DNA of 64,000 nucleotides from Odobenus rosmarus divergens (GCF_000321225.1 NW_004450380.1:2073801-2137800), one strand, 5' to 3'; counted from the first letter of the stretch, positions 34,101-46,900 are shown. The notes: a model not told the origin generated them from the letters alone. Translations and numbers: made by a program.

Positions 34101-37100
34101 GACTCGATCTTGGGGTTGTGAGTTTGAGCCCCATGTTGGGTGTAGTTTACATTAAAGAAACGTAAAACTTTTAGTCAACAAGTCTAAAATTTCCTTAGTT
34201 TAAGGCTTAAGCTTAACGGCAGAAGTTAAACATTAAGGTTGCAGATTACGTAGGGAATAAAAATGTGAAATGAACATCATAAATGGAAGTACTTAAAAGG
34301 GATTTATGGCTTGAACTTTATTAGAGTCTTACAATTCAGTGTACTTTCTAAAAGTATTATGTGCTTAGGACTGGTTCTTCGTTAGTTTTCCTGTACTTGC
34401 TTTTAAGTAATCTGTAAACTCCAACTTTACCAGGAGGCTGAGAATTCTCTACTAGTGAAGGGAAGAGTATGCTCTTAGTCGGTGCATTCCTACCCAGTTT
34501 AAGATTTTATTTGAGAGACAGAGACAGCATGAGAGGGTCAGAGGGAGAAGCAGGCTCCCCGCTGAGCAGAGCCCAATGTGGGACTCGATCCCAGGACCCT
34601 GGGACCATGACCTGAGCCGAAGGCAGTCGCTTAACCAACTGAGCTACCCAGGCGCCCCCCCCCCCGTTTTGATACAAATTGCAGATACACAGTCATGTAC
34701 TTAGGCCTGCCCCCTGAGATGCATGACCTTTGGAAAACGTCTCCCCACTGAGCCTTGGTTTTCTCATTTGTGAACAAACCAAAGGGTTAAGTGACAGTGG
34801 AAAGAACAGGTTTTGGGGGTTCGGGTCAACTTGCACTCGCTCAGAGGTGTTCTCACATGAGAGGCTGAGAGTGGAGAACAAGGGATGTAATGGGTCTGGC
34901 ACCAACAGCCCCCCGCCACCTCTAAATCTGGCAATTGTTTAATTAGACCAATGTTGGTTTCTCAACTTCAGCACTACTGACGTAAGACCAGTTTTGTTGG
35001 AGTTGGTGCTGATAAATGTAATGGAGAATGTTTGGCAGCAGCATCCTTGGTCTGTATCCACATGTTGGGTTTTAAAAGGTTCCATTTTAAAAAGCGTATG
35101 TAACTTCGTTAAGGCTTTTTTTTTTTTTTTAAATAAGCGGATTTTTTTTTTTAAGATTTATTTTAGAGCGCACAGGGTTAAGGGGCAGAGGGAGAGGGAG
35201 GATCTCAACCAGACTGCCTTCTCGGCCAAAGAGCCCAACTTGGGGCTCCAGCACGGGACCCTGAGATCATGACGAAAGAGTCAGACGCTTAACCTACTAT
35301 GCCCCCCAGACACCCCAAAATAAGGTGATTATTTTTTAAGACCTTTACAAAACATTTAAAGATTCTGAGTGGGGGGGAGGGACAAGCAGACTCCATGCTG
35401 AGCGCAGAGCTGTAGATCCTGAGATCACGACCTGAGCCAAAAAACAGAGGCTTAGCCAACTGAGCCACCCAGGTACCCCAAACATTTTTAAGATTTTATT
35501 TGACAGACACAGCAAGAGAGGGAACACAAGCAGGGGGAGTGGGAGAGGGAGGAGGCTTCCCACTAAGCAGGGAGCCCAATGCGGAGCTCAGTCCCAGGAC
35601 CCTGGGATCATGACCCGAGCCTAAGGCAGACGCTCAACAACTGAGCCACCCCAGCGACCCACATTTTCCCAAACAGTATCTAAGAGGTGTTTCCTCAATC
35701 TTATAGGTTCATGGGGCAGGGGGGGGAAAGCCCTCAAATTTTTTAAAGGTAGATCCCCCCCATGGCCCATCCCAGACCCGAGTCAGAATCTGAGGGGAGC
35801 ACATTTGAAAACCTCCAAACTGAGAAAGATGGTCTCCTAGCTGACTTGAGCAGCACTGTTTCAGTATTTGGCAAGTGTATTTTCTACTTTGTAAAGAACT
35901 GAGGTTAATAGCATTTTGTCCAAGTGCCCCACAAATGTCTGCAGATTTGGGGATATCCTGGAGTCACCCACTAGGACTCCGTTATGGAAGGGACTCCACA
36001 CGAAAAAGCCATGGTGTGATGTGTGGTGGCCAGCCCAATAGTTCCTTTTATTCTATTTAGGACCCCCTGCCCAAATATGAAAGCCATCAGGACTGCCTAC
36101 CCTGTGGTGGAAGGTGTTGCTCTCACAAGACCTCAAATGGTCACTAGTCACCACCTCTGGCCTTCCCCTAAGAAAGTCTGCTCTGAAGGTGGGTGCATTA
36201 GCCCTGGACTGGAATGTGGAGTCCAGCTGTCCACTGAGTGGCTCACAACCATCCTGCCTGCCAGGACTATGTTCATCTTGGCTTTTGAGCTGACTGTTTC
36301 TTGCCTAGAAGCATAATTAAATCCCCCTCTAAGATTTGTGTTGAAGAGCTTTCACAGCTATGTCCACCAAGTAATGTTAGGGATGGGGTGGCAGAGAACG
36401 GAACAGGGAGAGACAAAAGTTAAAAAAAAAAAAAAAAAGGATAGAATAATCAAAATACAATTTTTGCTTTATTATGGACCAAATAACACTTTTGTCTTTT
36501 CTGGCAGCAGTTTGAGCCAAAGAATACTAACACATACAATCAGGAACATCCTTCATAATTCAGCCTGTAATCTGACTTCCCTTTTATGGTCCTTTCCCCA
36601 CTTCTTCACGTCTTTTCTCCCTTTTTTTGAACTCTTTTAAATTTTATTATGTTAGTCACCATACAATACACATCACTAGTTTTTGATGTGATCCACGATC
36701 CATTGTTTTCGTAGAACACCCAGTGCTCCATGCAGTACGTGCCCTTCTTAATACCCATCACCAGGCTAACTAATCCCCCCCTCCTCTGTCTCCCCTTTAC
36801 TAAGTGTCCCCTCATCCCACACAATCCTCCCGTTTTAGCAAAGTCGCCTTCACGCTATATTACTATTCATTGAAACCTTTAAAGGGACAAGTTGCCTTTT
36901 TTTAAAAAGCTGCATTACTGAAAACTTGCATTTAATCAAGATTTAGGAAAGTAAGTTTTCTAAGTCCTTTATTAATAGGAATGCCAGTGAAACAAGTGTG
37001 ACTTTAAAAAAGTGTCCTGCCCTCCCAGACCCCTAAAACAGAGTTCCATTTGGCATTCACATTAAAACATGTGAAGCTTAAGCTGGCAGTATCTTTTTTT

Positions 37101-38915
37101 TTAACCAGGAAAATCAAGTCCATAAATCCCATGAAGACTGCAGTGAAAGAATGTAAGAATCATTCGTTTTAGCACTTGAAGAACTTAAAATTATCACCTA
37201 GCCCGATGCCTTTCATTACAGATGGAGGGCCGTGGAGATTAAAAAAGTACATATATCCTACTAATGATCCCAGTTAGTGGCAGAGCAGAGACAAAAACCC
37301 AACTCTGGATTTCCAGCTTTTCCCGTCACACCTATCCTGCCCGCCCCCTAGGTGTAGCTGCCATGTCATATCAACAAAGAATCAAATCAAGTGCAATTCT
37401 TATCACAGGTAAGGAAACAGACCAGGAGAGAGACTGCACACATTTTTAATACCAATAAAATCTGAAGTTGAACACTATAAGCAAATATGGTTAGAATAGT
37501 TCTTTTCCCCTTTTATGCTTCCCAAATTGGAAGAACTGTGGTGCTTTTTAATTTCAGTGATAGCCAGATTCCCAGGTCATTTCATACAGATGTTTAAAGG
37601 GCTCATAAAATGGCATATGCTGTTATTCCCAGACCAGTCAATTAGTAAATTGCAGTATTAACACCATAATTTAATTGGTTTAGGTTTAAACTGCCCTGCT
37701 GTTACAGGGTTTTCTGGTCAGATTCTCAGGGTTTCCCATTTACAGACTGTAGGCCAAAGCCAGATGACCAAAGATGGTAAACAAGATTTGTGGCTATCAC
37801 CTAGCACATACTCTAATCTTTGCCAAACCACCCTGAAATTATTTCCTTGTTCAATCCAGGTTCTTTTCTATTTTATCCTAGCCCTTTAAGCTCCTAGGAA
37901 TTTTAGATGTTGAAAACATTCCCTGTGCACGGGATTCGATATTGTATGGTTCATTAGGATCTGTTGTGGCTGGCCTTGGACATTTTTTGTTAACTAGTGA
38001 GTATCTTGTTTTTCTCTATGTATGATGAACATTTTCTAAATGGACTAATATGTAATGTAGAATTTAATTACAGTGGTTATGCTTTTTGACAGGTAGGATT
38101 AGAAGATCATGTGACGTTGCAGTAGGAGGATTTATCCTGGTGACTTTAGGATGCTGGTATGTGTACTAATTCAAGAAGTTCCAGGATCATGATAGACTGA
38201 TCTATTTCAAACACATGCTCTTTTCAAGCTATCGGTCTCCCACCCCACCCCCCAACCCTTGAGAAAGAAACCTCTTTAAGTATGTCTGTGTAGACACATT
38301 GTATACCATTTGTCAAATGAGCAGATAAATGCATGACATTTCAATACCAAGTTATGATTTCTACTTTATTTAGGAAGGCCTCAACCCTGATGCTCATTTC
38401 TTGCTCATGACGTCACATCTGAAAAGGCTTTTAAGATGTGTTCACAACAAAACACATGCATGAATCTGTTTTCTTGAGCAAAATAAAGCCAGAGCCAAGA
38501 GTACACAGTATATATATATATAGTTCCACTAGATGAGGTTCTACAAGTAAAACTAAGCTAGAGGTAATTAAAAAAAGCCTCATGTAAAACCTTAGTAACT
38601 AGGTATTTCTGACACCAAACCACCCCAAAATAGCACTCCAAATTAGAATGGTTGTATTTTCAAAAAATCTTGGGGTAGTCATCTATAAACATCTTAGATT
38701 TTGTTACTACAAATTTCAAGCTGGTTTCTAGAGGAACTTTATATTAAAAATGACATTTGTGTTCTTTTCTTATAAGGTTCCATTGTAGGTATAATTATGC
38801 GAAGCTAAGAATCCAGGAAAGAATTGCCAGAGATGGAATTAAAAATAAGATTTTGTATGAAAGTACCCACCTTGACCCTGAAAGAAAACAAAGCCCCAGC
38901 AAGAGCAGCAGTTGA
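30512..38915 (+). CDS. COX20: COX20, cytochrome c oxidase assembly factor (4 exons, 119 aa)
   Basis: Exons: 30512-30553, 37882-37996, 38093-38156 and 38777-38915. Donors are GTAATG, GTGAGT and GTATGT; all acceptors are AG; phases join cleanly to 119 codons plus TGA. The human protein, as I recall it, has 118 residues. Product motifs: LDVENIPCARDSILYGSLG in exon 2, a first membrane helix around GSVVAGLGHFLL, a second around VGGFILVTLGCW, then a charged tail (RYNYAKLRIQERIAR) ending in SKSSS. Known role: inner-membrane chaperone that stabilises newly made COX2 (MT-CO2) and hands it to SCO1/SCO2 copper delivery. The exon 1 peptide (MASAPEPDEPAKGK) is the least conserved part, as expected. Intron 1 is 7.3 kb and full of SINEs; intron 2 is only 96 bases. 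No break is seen, so the gene looks functional. Identification is firm. Confidence 0.96.
32360..32930. repeat. Ancient G-rich repeat in COX20 intron 1
   Basis: Phrases such as AGGGCCTTCCCAGCAGTTGT, ATGGAGGGTTTTCAAAGGAC and GATGATGGTAGCCTGG follow the same order as 18340-18620. It is a diverged copy of that family. Confidence 0.45.
33547..33709 (+). mobile_element. CAN/SINEC SINE in COX20 intron 1
   Basis: GGGGCGCCTGGGTGGCTCAA head, shortened CT-rich middle, CAAATAAAATTTTTAAAA tail. AAATAGGAA occurs on both sides. Confidence 0.94.
33722..33863 (+). mobile_element. CAN/SINEC SINE, shortened
   Basis: GGGCACCTGGGTGGCTCAG head, internal CT-rich middle mostly deleted, AAATAAAAATCTTTTAAAA tail. 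Only about a dozen bases separate it from the previous copy. Confidence 0.93.
34071..34160 (+). mobile_element. Older short tRNA-type SINE
   Basis: GGATGCCTGACTGACTCAG head and CTTGGGGTTGTGAGTTTGAG body without a CT-rich middle; same older type as 5768-5875. Confidence 0.8.
34501..34668 (-). mobile_element. CAN/SINEC SINE in COX20 intron 1
   Basis: AAGATTTTATTTGAGAGAC reversed tail to CTACCCAGGCGCCCCC head, ending in a C-run at 34656-34665. Confidence 0.94.
34700..34850 (+). mobile_element. MIR-like SINE
   Basis: CATGACCTTTGGAAAACGTC and GAGCCTTGGTTTTCTCATTT follow the MIR core. Confidence 0.5.
34955..35080. repeat. Old DNA-transposon-like fragment
   Basis: GGTTTCTCAACTTCAGCACT and GAATGTTTGGCAGCAGCATC correspond to a widespread old mammalian element with 'TTCTCAACCTCGGCACTA' start. 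The family name is not certain. Confidence 0.45.
35143..35318 (-). mobile_element. CAN/SINEC SINE in COX20 intron 1
   Basis: Reversed tail AAGATTTATTTTAG, GGCAGAGGGAGAGGGAGG middle, CCCCCCAGACACCCC head. Confidence 0.9.
35352..35480 (-). mobile_element. CAN/SINEC SINE, tail-truncated
   Basis: GGGGGGGAGGGACAAGCAGA then GAGATCACGACCTGAGCC and CCACCCAGGTACCCC. Confidence 0.9.
35486..35660 (-). mobile_element. CAN/SINEC SINE, third of a row
   Basis: AAGATTTTATTTGACAGACA reversed tail to CCACCCCAGCGACCC head. With the two copies before it this forms a head-to-tail row of three. Confidence 0.94.
35661..36637. other. COX20 intron 1 sequence, nothing recognised
   Basis: No named repeat or exon seen. 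The plus frames near 36023-36316 and 36338-36640 lack splice context and family matches. Confidence 0.35.
36638..36845 (-). mobile_element. L1 3'-UTR fragment (minus orientation)
   Basis: On plus: TAGTCACCATACAATACACA, GAACACCCAGTGCTCCATGC and TTCTTAATACCCATCACC. The reverse of the last two corresponds to the GGGATTAAGGAGGGCACTTG and GCGCTGGGTGTTAT parts of the L1 at 11698-12277. Carnivore-type L1. Confidence 0.65.
37205..37350 (-). mobile_element. MIR-like SINE (minus orientation)
   Basis: CATTACAGATGGAGGGCC and TTAGTGGCAGAGCAGAGA resemble the reversed MIR core. Weak. Confidence 0.45.
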
Positions 38916-38957
38916 GCGGAATCATGCTTGAAAATACAATTCCATGGAGTCAGTGTG

Positions 38958-39023
38958 AATAAAATGGAGGGCAACTCGATTAAACCTCATATGTACCATT
39001 AGACTTTCAATCAAGTAAATAAA
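38958..39023 (+). terminator. COX20: Candidate COX20 poly(A) signals
   Basis: AATAAA at 38958-38963 and 39018-39023, 43 and 103 bases after the stop codon; GT/T-rich sequence follows at 39028-39058. Either would give a short 3' UTR. Longer forms cannot be excluded. Confidence 0.5.
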
Positions 39024-39341
39024 AGATGTGTTGGTTGTAGTTTGGTTTCTTTTTTTTTAAACACTTGTATGAATGCCCACAAGCTTATTCTGGTCCTCGA
39101 CCTACTGCCAGCAAAGCATCTGGTGCCTTGTCAGACTTAGTGCGGAGAAGAGAGTGTAAATAATGGCATTTCAAGAAATCGAATCGAATCTCAGTTGGAT
39201 TTTCAAACTCACCTTAAAAACAAAAATCACAATTGTATTACTGCACCCTGTTAAAAATGAGGCAATACTTCTGGTTTCTAGTCAGTGCTATTGTAAGACA
39301 TAACACTAATGGATTTTTTTTAAACTTTGTAAATTGCTATT

Positions 39342-39529
39342 TTTTTTTTAAAGATTTTATTTATTTGACAGACACAGCGAGAGAGGGAACACAAGCAGGG
39401 GGAGTGAGAGAGGGAGAAGCAGGCTTCCCACCGAGCATGGAGCCAGATGTGGGGCTCGATCCCAGGACCCTGGGATCATGACCTGAGCCGAAGGCAGACG
39501 CTTAACGCCTGAGCCACCCAGGCGCCCCT
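39342..39529 (-). mobile_element. CAN/SINEC SINE downstream of COX20
   Basis: Reversed element flanked by GTAAATTGCTATTTTT and GTAAATTGCTGTTTTT. The only young SINE between the COX20 stop and the HNRNPU stop. Confidence 0.95.
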
Positions 39530-40849
39530 GTAAATTGCTGTTTTTAAAAATGTCCTCACTGCTTGACCCTATTCCGTTTCTTACAACAGGTAAGTGATCT
39601 CCCCGAAAGTAAAGCTTGTTTTTAAATGCTCTAAATTTCTTTGGATGTATGCAGTGTTTTAATTTTTTTAAGTGGATAGACGCAAGGTATGTATAGAAGT
39701 ATTTTAAGAACTTGTTTGATGCAAAACCACCAGAGGATCACACACATATTACATCAGTAACGTAAGTCAGTCATTTATAATTCAATTTGCTGCCATTAAA
39801 AGAGGCAAAAAAACAAAGCACCCAACCAAGCCCATAGCGTTTATTCATTCAGGAAAAACACTCTCCCTTTCCAAAGCAATGAATTTTTTTTTGTTTTAAT
39901 GTCAACATTACTTCCTAAGAAAAAAATATACCACAAAACACAAGCGAGAGGTGTTCCCGATTTTGAAATGATAATGAAAAAAGACCACCAGACAGGATTC
40001 TGGCATTATTAATGCTCCTATTACTTGATCATCATGGTCAGCCAGAGAAGGTGAAGCTATCCTGAATCTCTTATGACTTTTCAAGGGGTAAGTGGGGAGT
40101 GCATGCTCAGTCCCGTTTTCCCTCCCAGGCCCGCCTTTCCTGTGGCTGTCCTTACAAGGGGCACGGCGCACAGGCTGTCGCTGTCAAGCACATGCCCCAA
40201 GACATTTCTATGGATCCTCATCATCTAGTAGCCACCAAAGGTAGGACTTGGACAGTAATCAGGAAAGGTTGTTAGAAAGGAAAAGGCAGTTTCCAAGACC
40301 ATACCATGTGTACACTCTGACACAAGTCAGAGTTGAATCCAGTCTATGTTACTCAAACTGACCAGTCACTTGTATTTTAAAAGGCAACGCCGTATCTGCA
40401 AGAATAGGGGGAAATCTGAGGAGTACTCCTCAAACCTGATCTTTAACAAGCTGTGCAGGCCACTAAGGTTCTCAGCTTCAGTTTACAAAGGGATGCAAAG
40501 TATAAAACTGGGCAATTGGATTAAGTTAACTGAATTCCCGCCTAGCTCTCCCATACTATGATTACATCTTACCCTGAGTAAGAGAAAACTCTCTCTCGGC
40601 TGGCAAAAATTTCCAAGGCCTTCACCAATAACAAGGTTAGTTCATTTTCACAGCAGAATGACTGCATAAATTGGAGACCTGGATAAAAACAAAGTGGTGA
40701 CATACTTACTTGGATAACTTTTGAAATATCATTTAATAAGTTTATGTAGTTATTAATACCTATTTTCTTCCCCAACTATTAAGAGGTTACAAAATGCACT
40801 AACAGATTACTGGGCTATGGAACACACTCCAGGTCCCTAGGCCATTGTT

Positions 40850-41260
40850 GCTGGACACCTCCCAGAAAGCCCCCGAACAGATCTTCATACTTCCACTTGT
40901 AGCCTCCAGCCCAATCTACTTATACTCGGCCACCCAACTCCAAGCTCAAACTGTGTACTCTGTGCCCAACCCCTCTGCCATGCACCCCCAGCCTCTGCTC
41001 AAACTTTCCCATTCCACTTAACAATGCCTTCCTCCTGCTGCTTCTCCCAGTTCCTTCTCCTGCTCACTAACCTCTGGGAAGGAGGATCACCTCATTTAGG
41101 TACTCCTGCTACTAGCTGGGATTTTTACTGGTCACGGACTTGTGCTCCAAGTGGAGCCTAAGTTTCTCATCAAGAACTCTGTCCATTTTAAATCTTTACA
41201 TTCCCAGCCAAGTGTCTAGCATGAAACTGTCCATGCATGTTTGCTGAATTGTATTACTAA
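40850..41260 (+). mobile_element. L2-like old LINE fragment
   Basis: C-rich, protein-like sequence (CCTCTGCTCAAACTTTCCC, AATGCCTTCCTCCTGC) and an end resembling CAAGTGTCTAGCATGAAACT and GTTTGCTGAATTG, the style of an L2 3' end. Weak but consistent. Confidence 0.45.
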
Positions 41261-43823
41261 ATGTTCACTAGCAAGGAGACAGAGTCCAGGTTCCCCTCAT
41301 CCAAACATGCTTTCCACATCACAGACCGCAAGAGTAACCTACCTTCCGTGCCCACTTGGGAGCCTCCAGCTGCACTGCTTCTTTCATTGTTCCATTAATT
41401 CCCAAACTTCACACTAGGTGATATAGCAGTAGATACCAGCTAAATAGCTGATTAAAATAGAATTGTGGTCATTAGTAGTTTTAAAAACTTCTTGTGGCTT
41501 TATCTATCATACTTTGTTAAATCTTTCTAGTGCTCTATGCATTTCCCCTTTCCCTCACCCCTCCCTTTTTTTTCTTGACTACTTGGCTTTTCCATCACAG
41601 TAAAAGGACCTCAGGGAATTTAAAATTAACTAAAGCTTTTCTCTGGACTTGTGATTTATAATGACCGAGTTTGGCAACAAAAAACTTTATTCCTGATACC
41701 ATCATTTGATTCGCAAGCATCTTTTTAGTCTACGTACCTCTACTCCATCGCTGGTTTCCCTTTGCTTCGATTATATAATGCGAGGAGGTCTATATAATAA
41801 ATTCAGGATTCCTGTTTATGCACTTTTCAGCAAAGAGCTAGGGATCAAATAGGGTTTGAATCCTTCTATTCCTAGATAAAAATCTGTAGTGGATGGGGGT
41901 CAAGGCACCCCTTTAAAATTCATGTTAATATATATATATGTACTTTACTTGGGTAAACAAAATCTTAAGTAAAAAAGTTAAAGCGATTGCTAGAATTCTG
42001 ATTTTTAATAGTCCTCTAGAATATTTTTTGGAAGCATCTTAATAGGGTCCAGTGGTCATTCATTCAGGACAATATACCAATATCCTCTACCACCCAAATA
42101 CTGGCATCTTACACAGCTCATTTTATGCAGTAAGCTCCACCTTTTTCTCTTAAAATAGGAAGCTTTAGGGACAAAAACTTACTACAAAGGTTTTAAAGAT
42201 TACATTCTGAAGCTTGTAACATGAGCACTACAGATTGTGTTGCAAGTAATTTTCAACAACTACATTTGCCTTACTCTTCAGTTTTCTAGAATACAGATGA
42301 TTGCCCCAAGTATTTCTATCTTGACAAAACTACCAAAAACATTATAAACAGGTACGAATTTAAAAAAGCTTCTACTGTTCCCTTTTTAAAAGTTTAGATC
42401 AAGTTAACAGATAAAATCTGTTAAACCACCTTAGATGGCCTGTCCTTAGTAAATCAAAGTAATCTGCAAACACTGGTTTCTTAATGGATCGGCTTCCATA
42501 GAAATGTTTCTTCCCTTTAGACTGTGAGGACAAGTCATAGGAAATGAAACCTATGCTTTGCCATCTGAATTCAAAGTTTACTTTTGAAACGATGTTCTTC
42601 TAGTTTTAACGATTTTATTTTCCTCAAATGAAAATAGTTATGATTTTTACCTTTGGTCTGAAACCAAGCTGTCTGCTCTTTCAGAAGCCATTAGATTTTT
42701 AGTTGACACAGAACTGTATTCAAATCCTGACAGCTACATTTCAAATCAGTATAGCACCCAGGTCCTCTCATTTCACCAAGATACATTATTCTGGAGTATG
42801 TGGTGGGAAGAATAGCAGATTTCCTCTAAGCTTCTTACCAAGTCTTTAAATGACTTCAGGGCAATGAGAAATTACATGCTCTGGAGGCACAATCAGAGGT
42901 CACACTGAGCCTTTTATTCCTTCTGTCTTTACAGTTTAAATTTACTTCCTATAGTTGATTTTTCCATTTTGGTAATGGAGTCCTATTATCTCCTTATTCT
43001 CCAAAAGGCTCTCAATCTAGTTTCCAAGTGTTTATAAGCTAGTACGTATTTGTGCGTTTCGCATAGGCGCAGAAGGCTGGGAAAAACAAGGACACAGGTA
43101 TCCTAGACTCATTTTTCTGCATTAAAATATTTAAAGTATTTAAGCTCTGCAAGTGGGAAGTATTAAAACGAGTGTCTCACAAAAAGTTAAAACAAGGAAT
43201 TTGAACCATTAGAACCTTTTACAAGGATTCGGCTCCTTTTGCATACAGTCTTAAACCTAGGCAAGAGGACCGCCAACTGCTTAACATTACACCACCAACT
43301 ACTTCACATTTCAGGTATGCAAATGAAAGTTAGAAAACCTTTTTTTTCCTGTTTATACAATATACCCAATCTGGGTTACCAGTTATTTCCTTTTCCCATC
43401 CTTTTAAATAAGGGAGTTCTAATTAAGGTGATCCTGGAAGCCCAATATAACAAGTGTTAAATGTACAAGCAGCAATTAATTTGGAATACCTATTGGAATC
43501 ACTGGAACACATTTAGTTGGGCCCTTTTACTCTTCCACACAGCACATTCACATGGACAGACTAAGGAAAAGGAGATGAAATTTAAATCAGCATTTTTTTT
43601 TTGCTTTATTACTTTAAAAATATATATATTAAGTTGGAACCTTTTACTGTACTTGACCACGATGCTCCCACTCCCTTAAACTACAGACAACCGAAAGGAT
43701 ACCTTCTATTAATAGCTACCTGTTACTTGCCATTCAGTAAACCCCAACCATTCTTCAGAAGTATGGATTTTACCTCTCCTTCTCTCTGCATGCCCTAATT
43801 CTTCAAAGCTTTTACATCACAGG

Positions 43824-43967
43824 TTAGCGGACTATACTGCTCATCTCATCATTCTTGGCTTTTAATTTTTTCGCGGATGCGAATTTGTGGATCTGCTTCT
43901 CAAGTGCTTGGCAAGTACAGGATATTTTACTGTACAAAGCTGACCTGACTTCCTCTAAGGTCACGGA
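43824..43967 (-). other. Candidate terminal coding exon of unknown gene
   Basis: On the minus strand a polypyrimidine tract (TGCTTTCCTGCCATTTCTG) and TAACAG acceptor lead into 47 open codons ending in TAA (43824-43826). The peptide contains LEEVRSALYSKIS and QALEKQIHKF followed by a lysine-rich stretch ending in MSSIVR, a composition that looks coding (amphipathic, helix-prone). The region 43.85-44.17 kb is also richer in CG than its surroundings. The exon starts in phase 0, as does HNRNPU exon 14, so it could in principle serve as an alternative last exon of HNRNPU; it could also be chance (47 stop-free codons are not rare) or a retrocopy. I do not recognise the protein. Confidence 0.25.
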
Positions 43968-46900
43968 CTGTTACAGAAATGGCAGGAAAGCACATGCCAT
44001 CAGCCACAGCTCCACGTTTATTAGACAGGTTGGCTCTCTAGCCTCTCATCCCTGCAAAACTGCCAGCAGCGCAGGCCGAGCTACACCATGGGTGCACAAC
44101 GCACTCGCTAACGGGGCAGCAAATAGCCCACTTCTCCGTCAAGACAGTGCTCTATTTACCTAGACGGTATTATCACTACACCTTCGACTATAGAATATTG
44201 TTTCTCATACCCAAAGATCCAGTTTTGTCTAAAAGCAAAACCCCTGGTTCCTTGTCAAGATTCAAGTGTATGTTGAATCCTGGCATGAGAAGGGAGAAAA
44301 CAATTGTAATATTCCCAGGCAATAACTAATACAAATTTAAGCACATAGTTAAGGTCCTTGTCTCAATAACTTACCTAACCAGTGATTACGGATGTGCTGG
44401 CCTAGCAGTTTATCTATTTGTTCCCTTACAAATACTGATCTACAATCACAGCTGAAATTCCCCACTTATCTACATCATGCCAAAAACCTGTCCTTCTTCA
44501 GCTTTCCACATGGACAGCACATCCCCAACGTAACCTGAGATACAGAGGTGTCACATTTTAAAAATAATTCTAGGTTAACGTTATGAATATGTTTTACAAT
44601 CTACTAAGCCTTACAGACTAAATTAAGTTCCTTAGACAACCTAATTAAATAAATATATTCAATCACCTATATTTTTAGTCAACTGGTTAGAATGGGACAG
44701 TACATCCTTACTTCCCACCTATCTAAAGCACTCTTATTTTGGGGGGCTCCAGCTGCCCACATGTTAAAATCAACAAAGTGTGACCACCAAGTAAAATAGC
44801 ATGTTTTTAGCAAAACATAGTAAAAATATACTATTAAGGTAGGTTATTTCAACTATTTGACTTCACATACACAAAAACTTTGGAATGTTAAGATACTGGG
44901 GATCCTGGGTTTTTTGTCCTACCCCACATCAGCACACTTTTAGGTCACTTCCAAAATAGTTCTGAAGGGTTTATTTTAAATATCAAGGTTAGTAAAGGTT
45001 AGTGAAGCAGCTGAACAACAGTAGGGCTAAAAAGATTCAAATCTAAAAATCATCCCAACAAAAGGTTCCACGTATCAAAAGGGCACTGTAGTTTTAAGTA
45101 AGTTTAGGCAATTAACGATTCGAAGAGACTGCTCTCCAATGACTAATAAATCCAAATTGCTGTTTAGAGAGAGCAAATGCAGGTGATTCTCAAAGCCCTA
45201 ACTTAATATCCTTTAACGCTTGTGCGTAACTACTGCAACCTATTGCCAAGGCCGGGACACTACATATCCTTGCTTTTACTATTACTGAAAACGTTAAAAC
45301 TGAAACCAAGTTTCTCTCAGAGCCCCAGAAACATGAACAACAAAGTTTAGATTCAAACCATTTAAAAAAATTTAGGAGAAAATGGCTTTACAAAAAATAT
45401 CGTATTCATCTTTCCACAGTAGCTCACGGAATATTCTGGGGGGTGGGAGCGGAGAATCATTTTCTGCTACAAGTTCCACCCACTTTCTAAAACACATTTT
45501 ATAGTTACATGTGAAGAGGGAATTATGGAAACGTTTTTAAGATGCACATGTATGTTTAATATCAGAAACTAAGACTCGGGCTATGAAAGATAGGTTTACG
45601 CCTTCCTCAGTAGAAGCTTATTCTGGTTTCAGCTTTTTAAAAGTATCAGATAGACTCCCATAGACCTATCATCAGGTCTTTGTACGTGACAAGTCTATAC
45701 CACTGCTTAAAAAGCTATGAAATACTTCATTTTTATTTGTGCGATGGGACTTAAATGATCCTAGGATAAAAAGCCAATTTATATTAACCTTATAGAAAAT
45801 AAATTCAACTCAAACTGATGCAAACATTACAGAACGTAATCTGTCCATGAATGTAAACTCTCCAGAAGGTGAAAAACAATACTTTCCTGGAAAAATTTTA
45901 AGTACTTTTTCAAAGAAAACACTCTTTTAAAAAGCTTCAACACCTCATTAGTGCTCAGGACCTCTAGTTTCATTGTCCTTATCGTTGGACAGGATCTATC
46001 CTAGGCAAATGTGAGCTTCTTCTTTTGTGCATTTAATATGGCTTCGTCATTTCAATGTCAGACTGACTTGACTCATGCTTCATTCTAAGATTTCACCTTA
46101 CTGTGACAATGTGACAGACCTGGGTATCAGGGCCAGAGGTTAGTCCTGGCCTCCTCAGTCCAAGCCAGAGCCCTCTGTCAAAGGCCAGACAAGAGTGACA
46201 AGATGTAACCTACCAGCAACAAAGAAAATGTTCTATGGGACAGCATGGGTTACTTCATTTCTATCTTGCAGTGTTTTGCCTTCTTTCCTGGTTAACCTAT
46301 TCATGCTGTTTGCACCGGACTGTAGCTGACCAATCTGACCCAACACCTGACTCAGGATGGTCGGTTCGACTCCCTGCAAAACTTTCTGGGGAAAGCACCA
46401 CTCAAAGCAACTGCAGTCTCATGGGCATAGCTGAGACGTGCTCAGAACCACGTCTTTAGTTTATCTGGTGTTCTGCTTGCCACAGAGAGGCAGGCGAGAG
46501 GCAGGCAAGAGGAGGGGCAAAGACTAAACCAAGTTTCTCATTGACAGATCTTACTCTGCTAAATGGCATTCCTCATTTTTCTCCCTTTTGCTTGGTTGCT
46601 ATCTGCTACACTCCCTTCTTCTGAATTTCTTAAAACACTAAGATTATTTCTTTCCATACATATTAATTCTATCTTTAGACTGCTTCTGGAAATTTTAATG
46701 TTTTCCTGGACAGTATCTCCCATCTATTCACCATTCTTCCCAAAATTTTCTGGGCTACACAAGGCATGACAGTCTACCAACGTGTTATTTGGCCATTACT
46801 CTCTCCCACTGCGATTATTAGAATATGAATTCTGTAAGTAAGCAATTTTAAACTAGAAAATAGATCCAAGACTCTTCAAAGGTACCTAAAACACTGATTA

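Noticed and set aside
46235..46459. Plus-strand 74-codon frame starting with a signal-peptide-like hydrophobic stretch
   Set aside because: No splice or promoter context and no family match; single hydrophobic runs are common in T-rich DNA.
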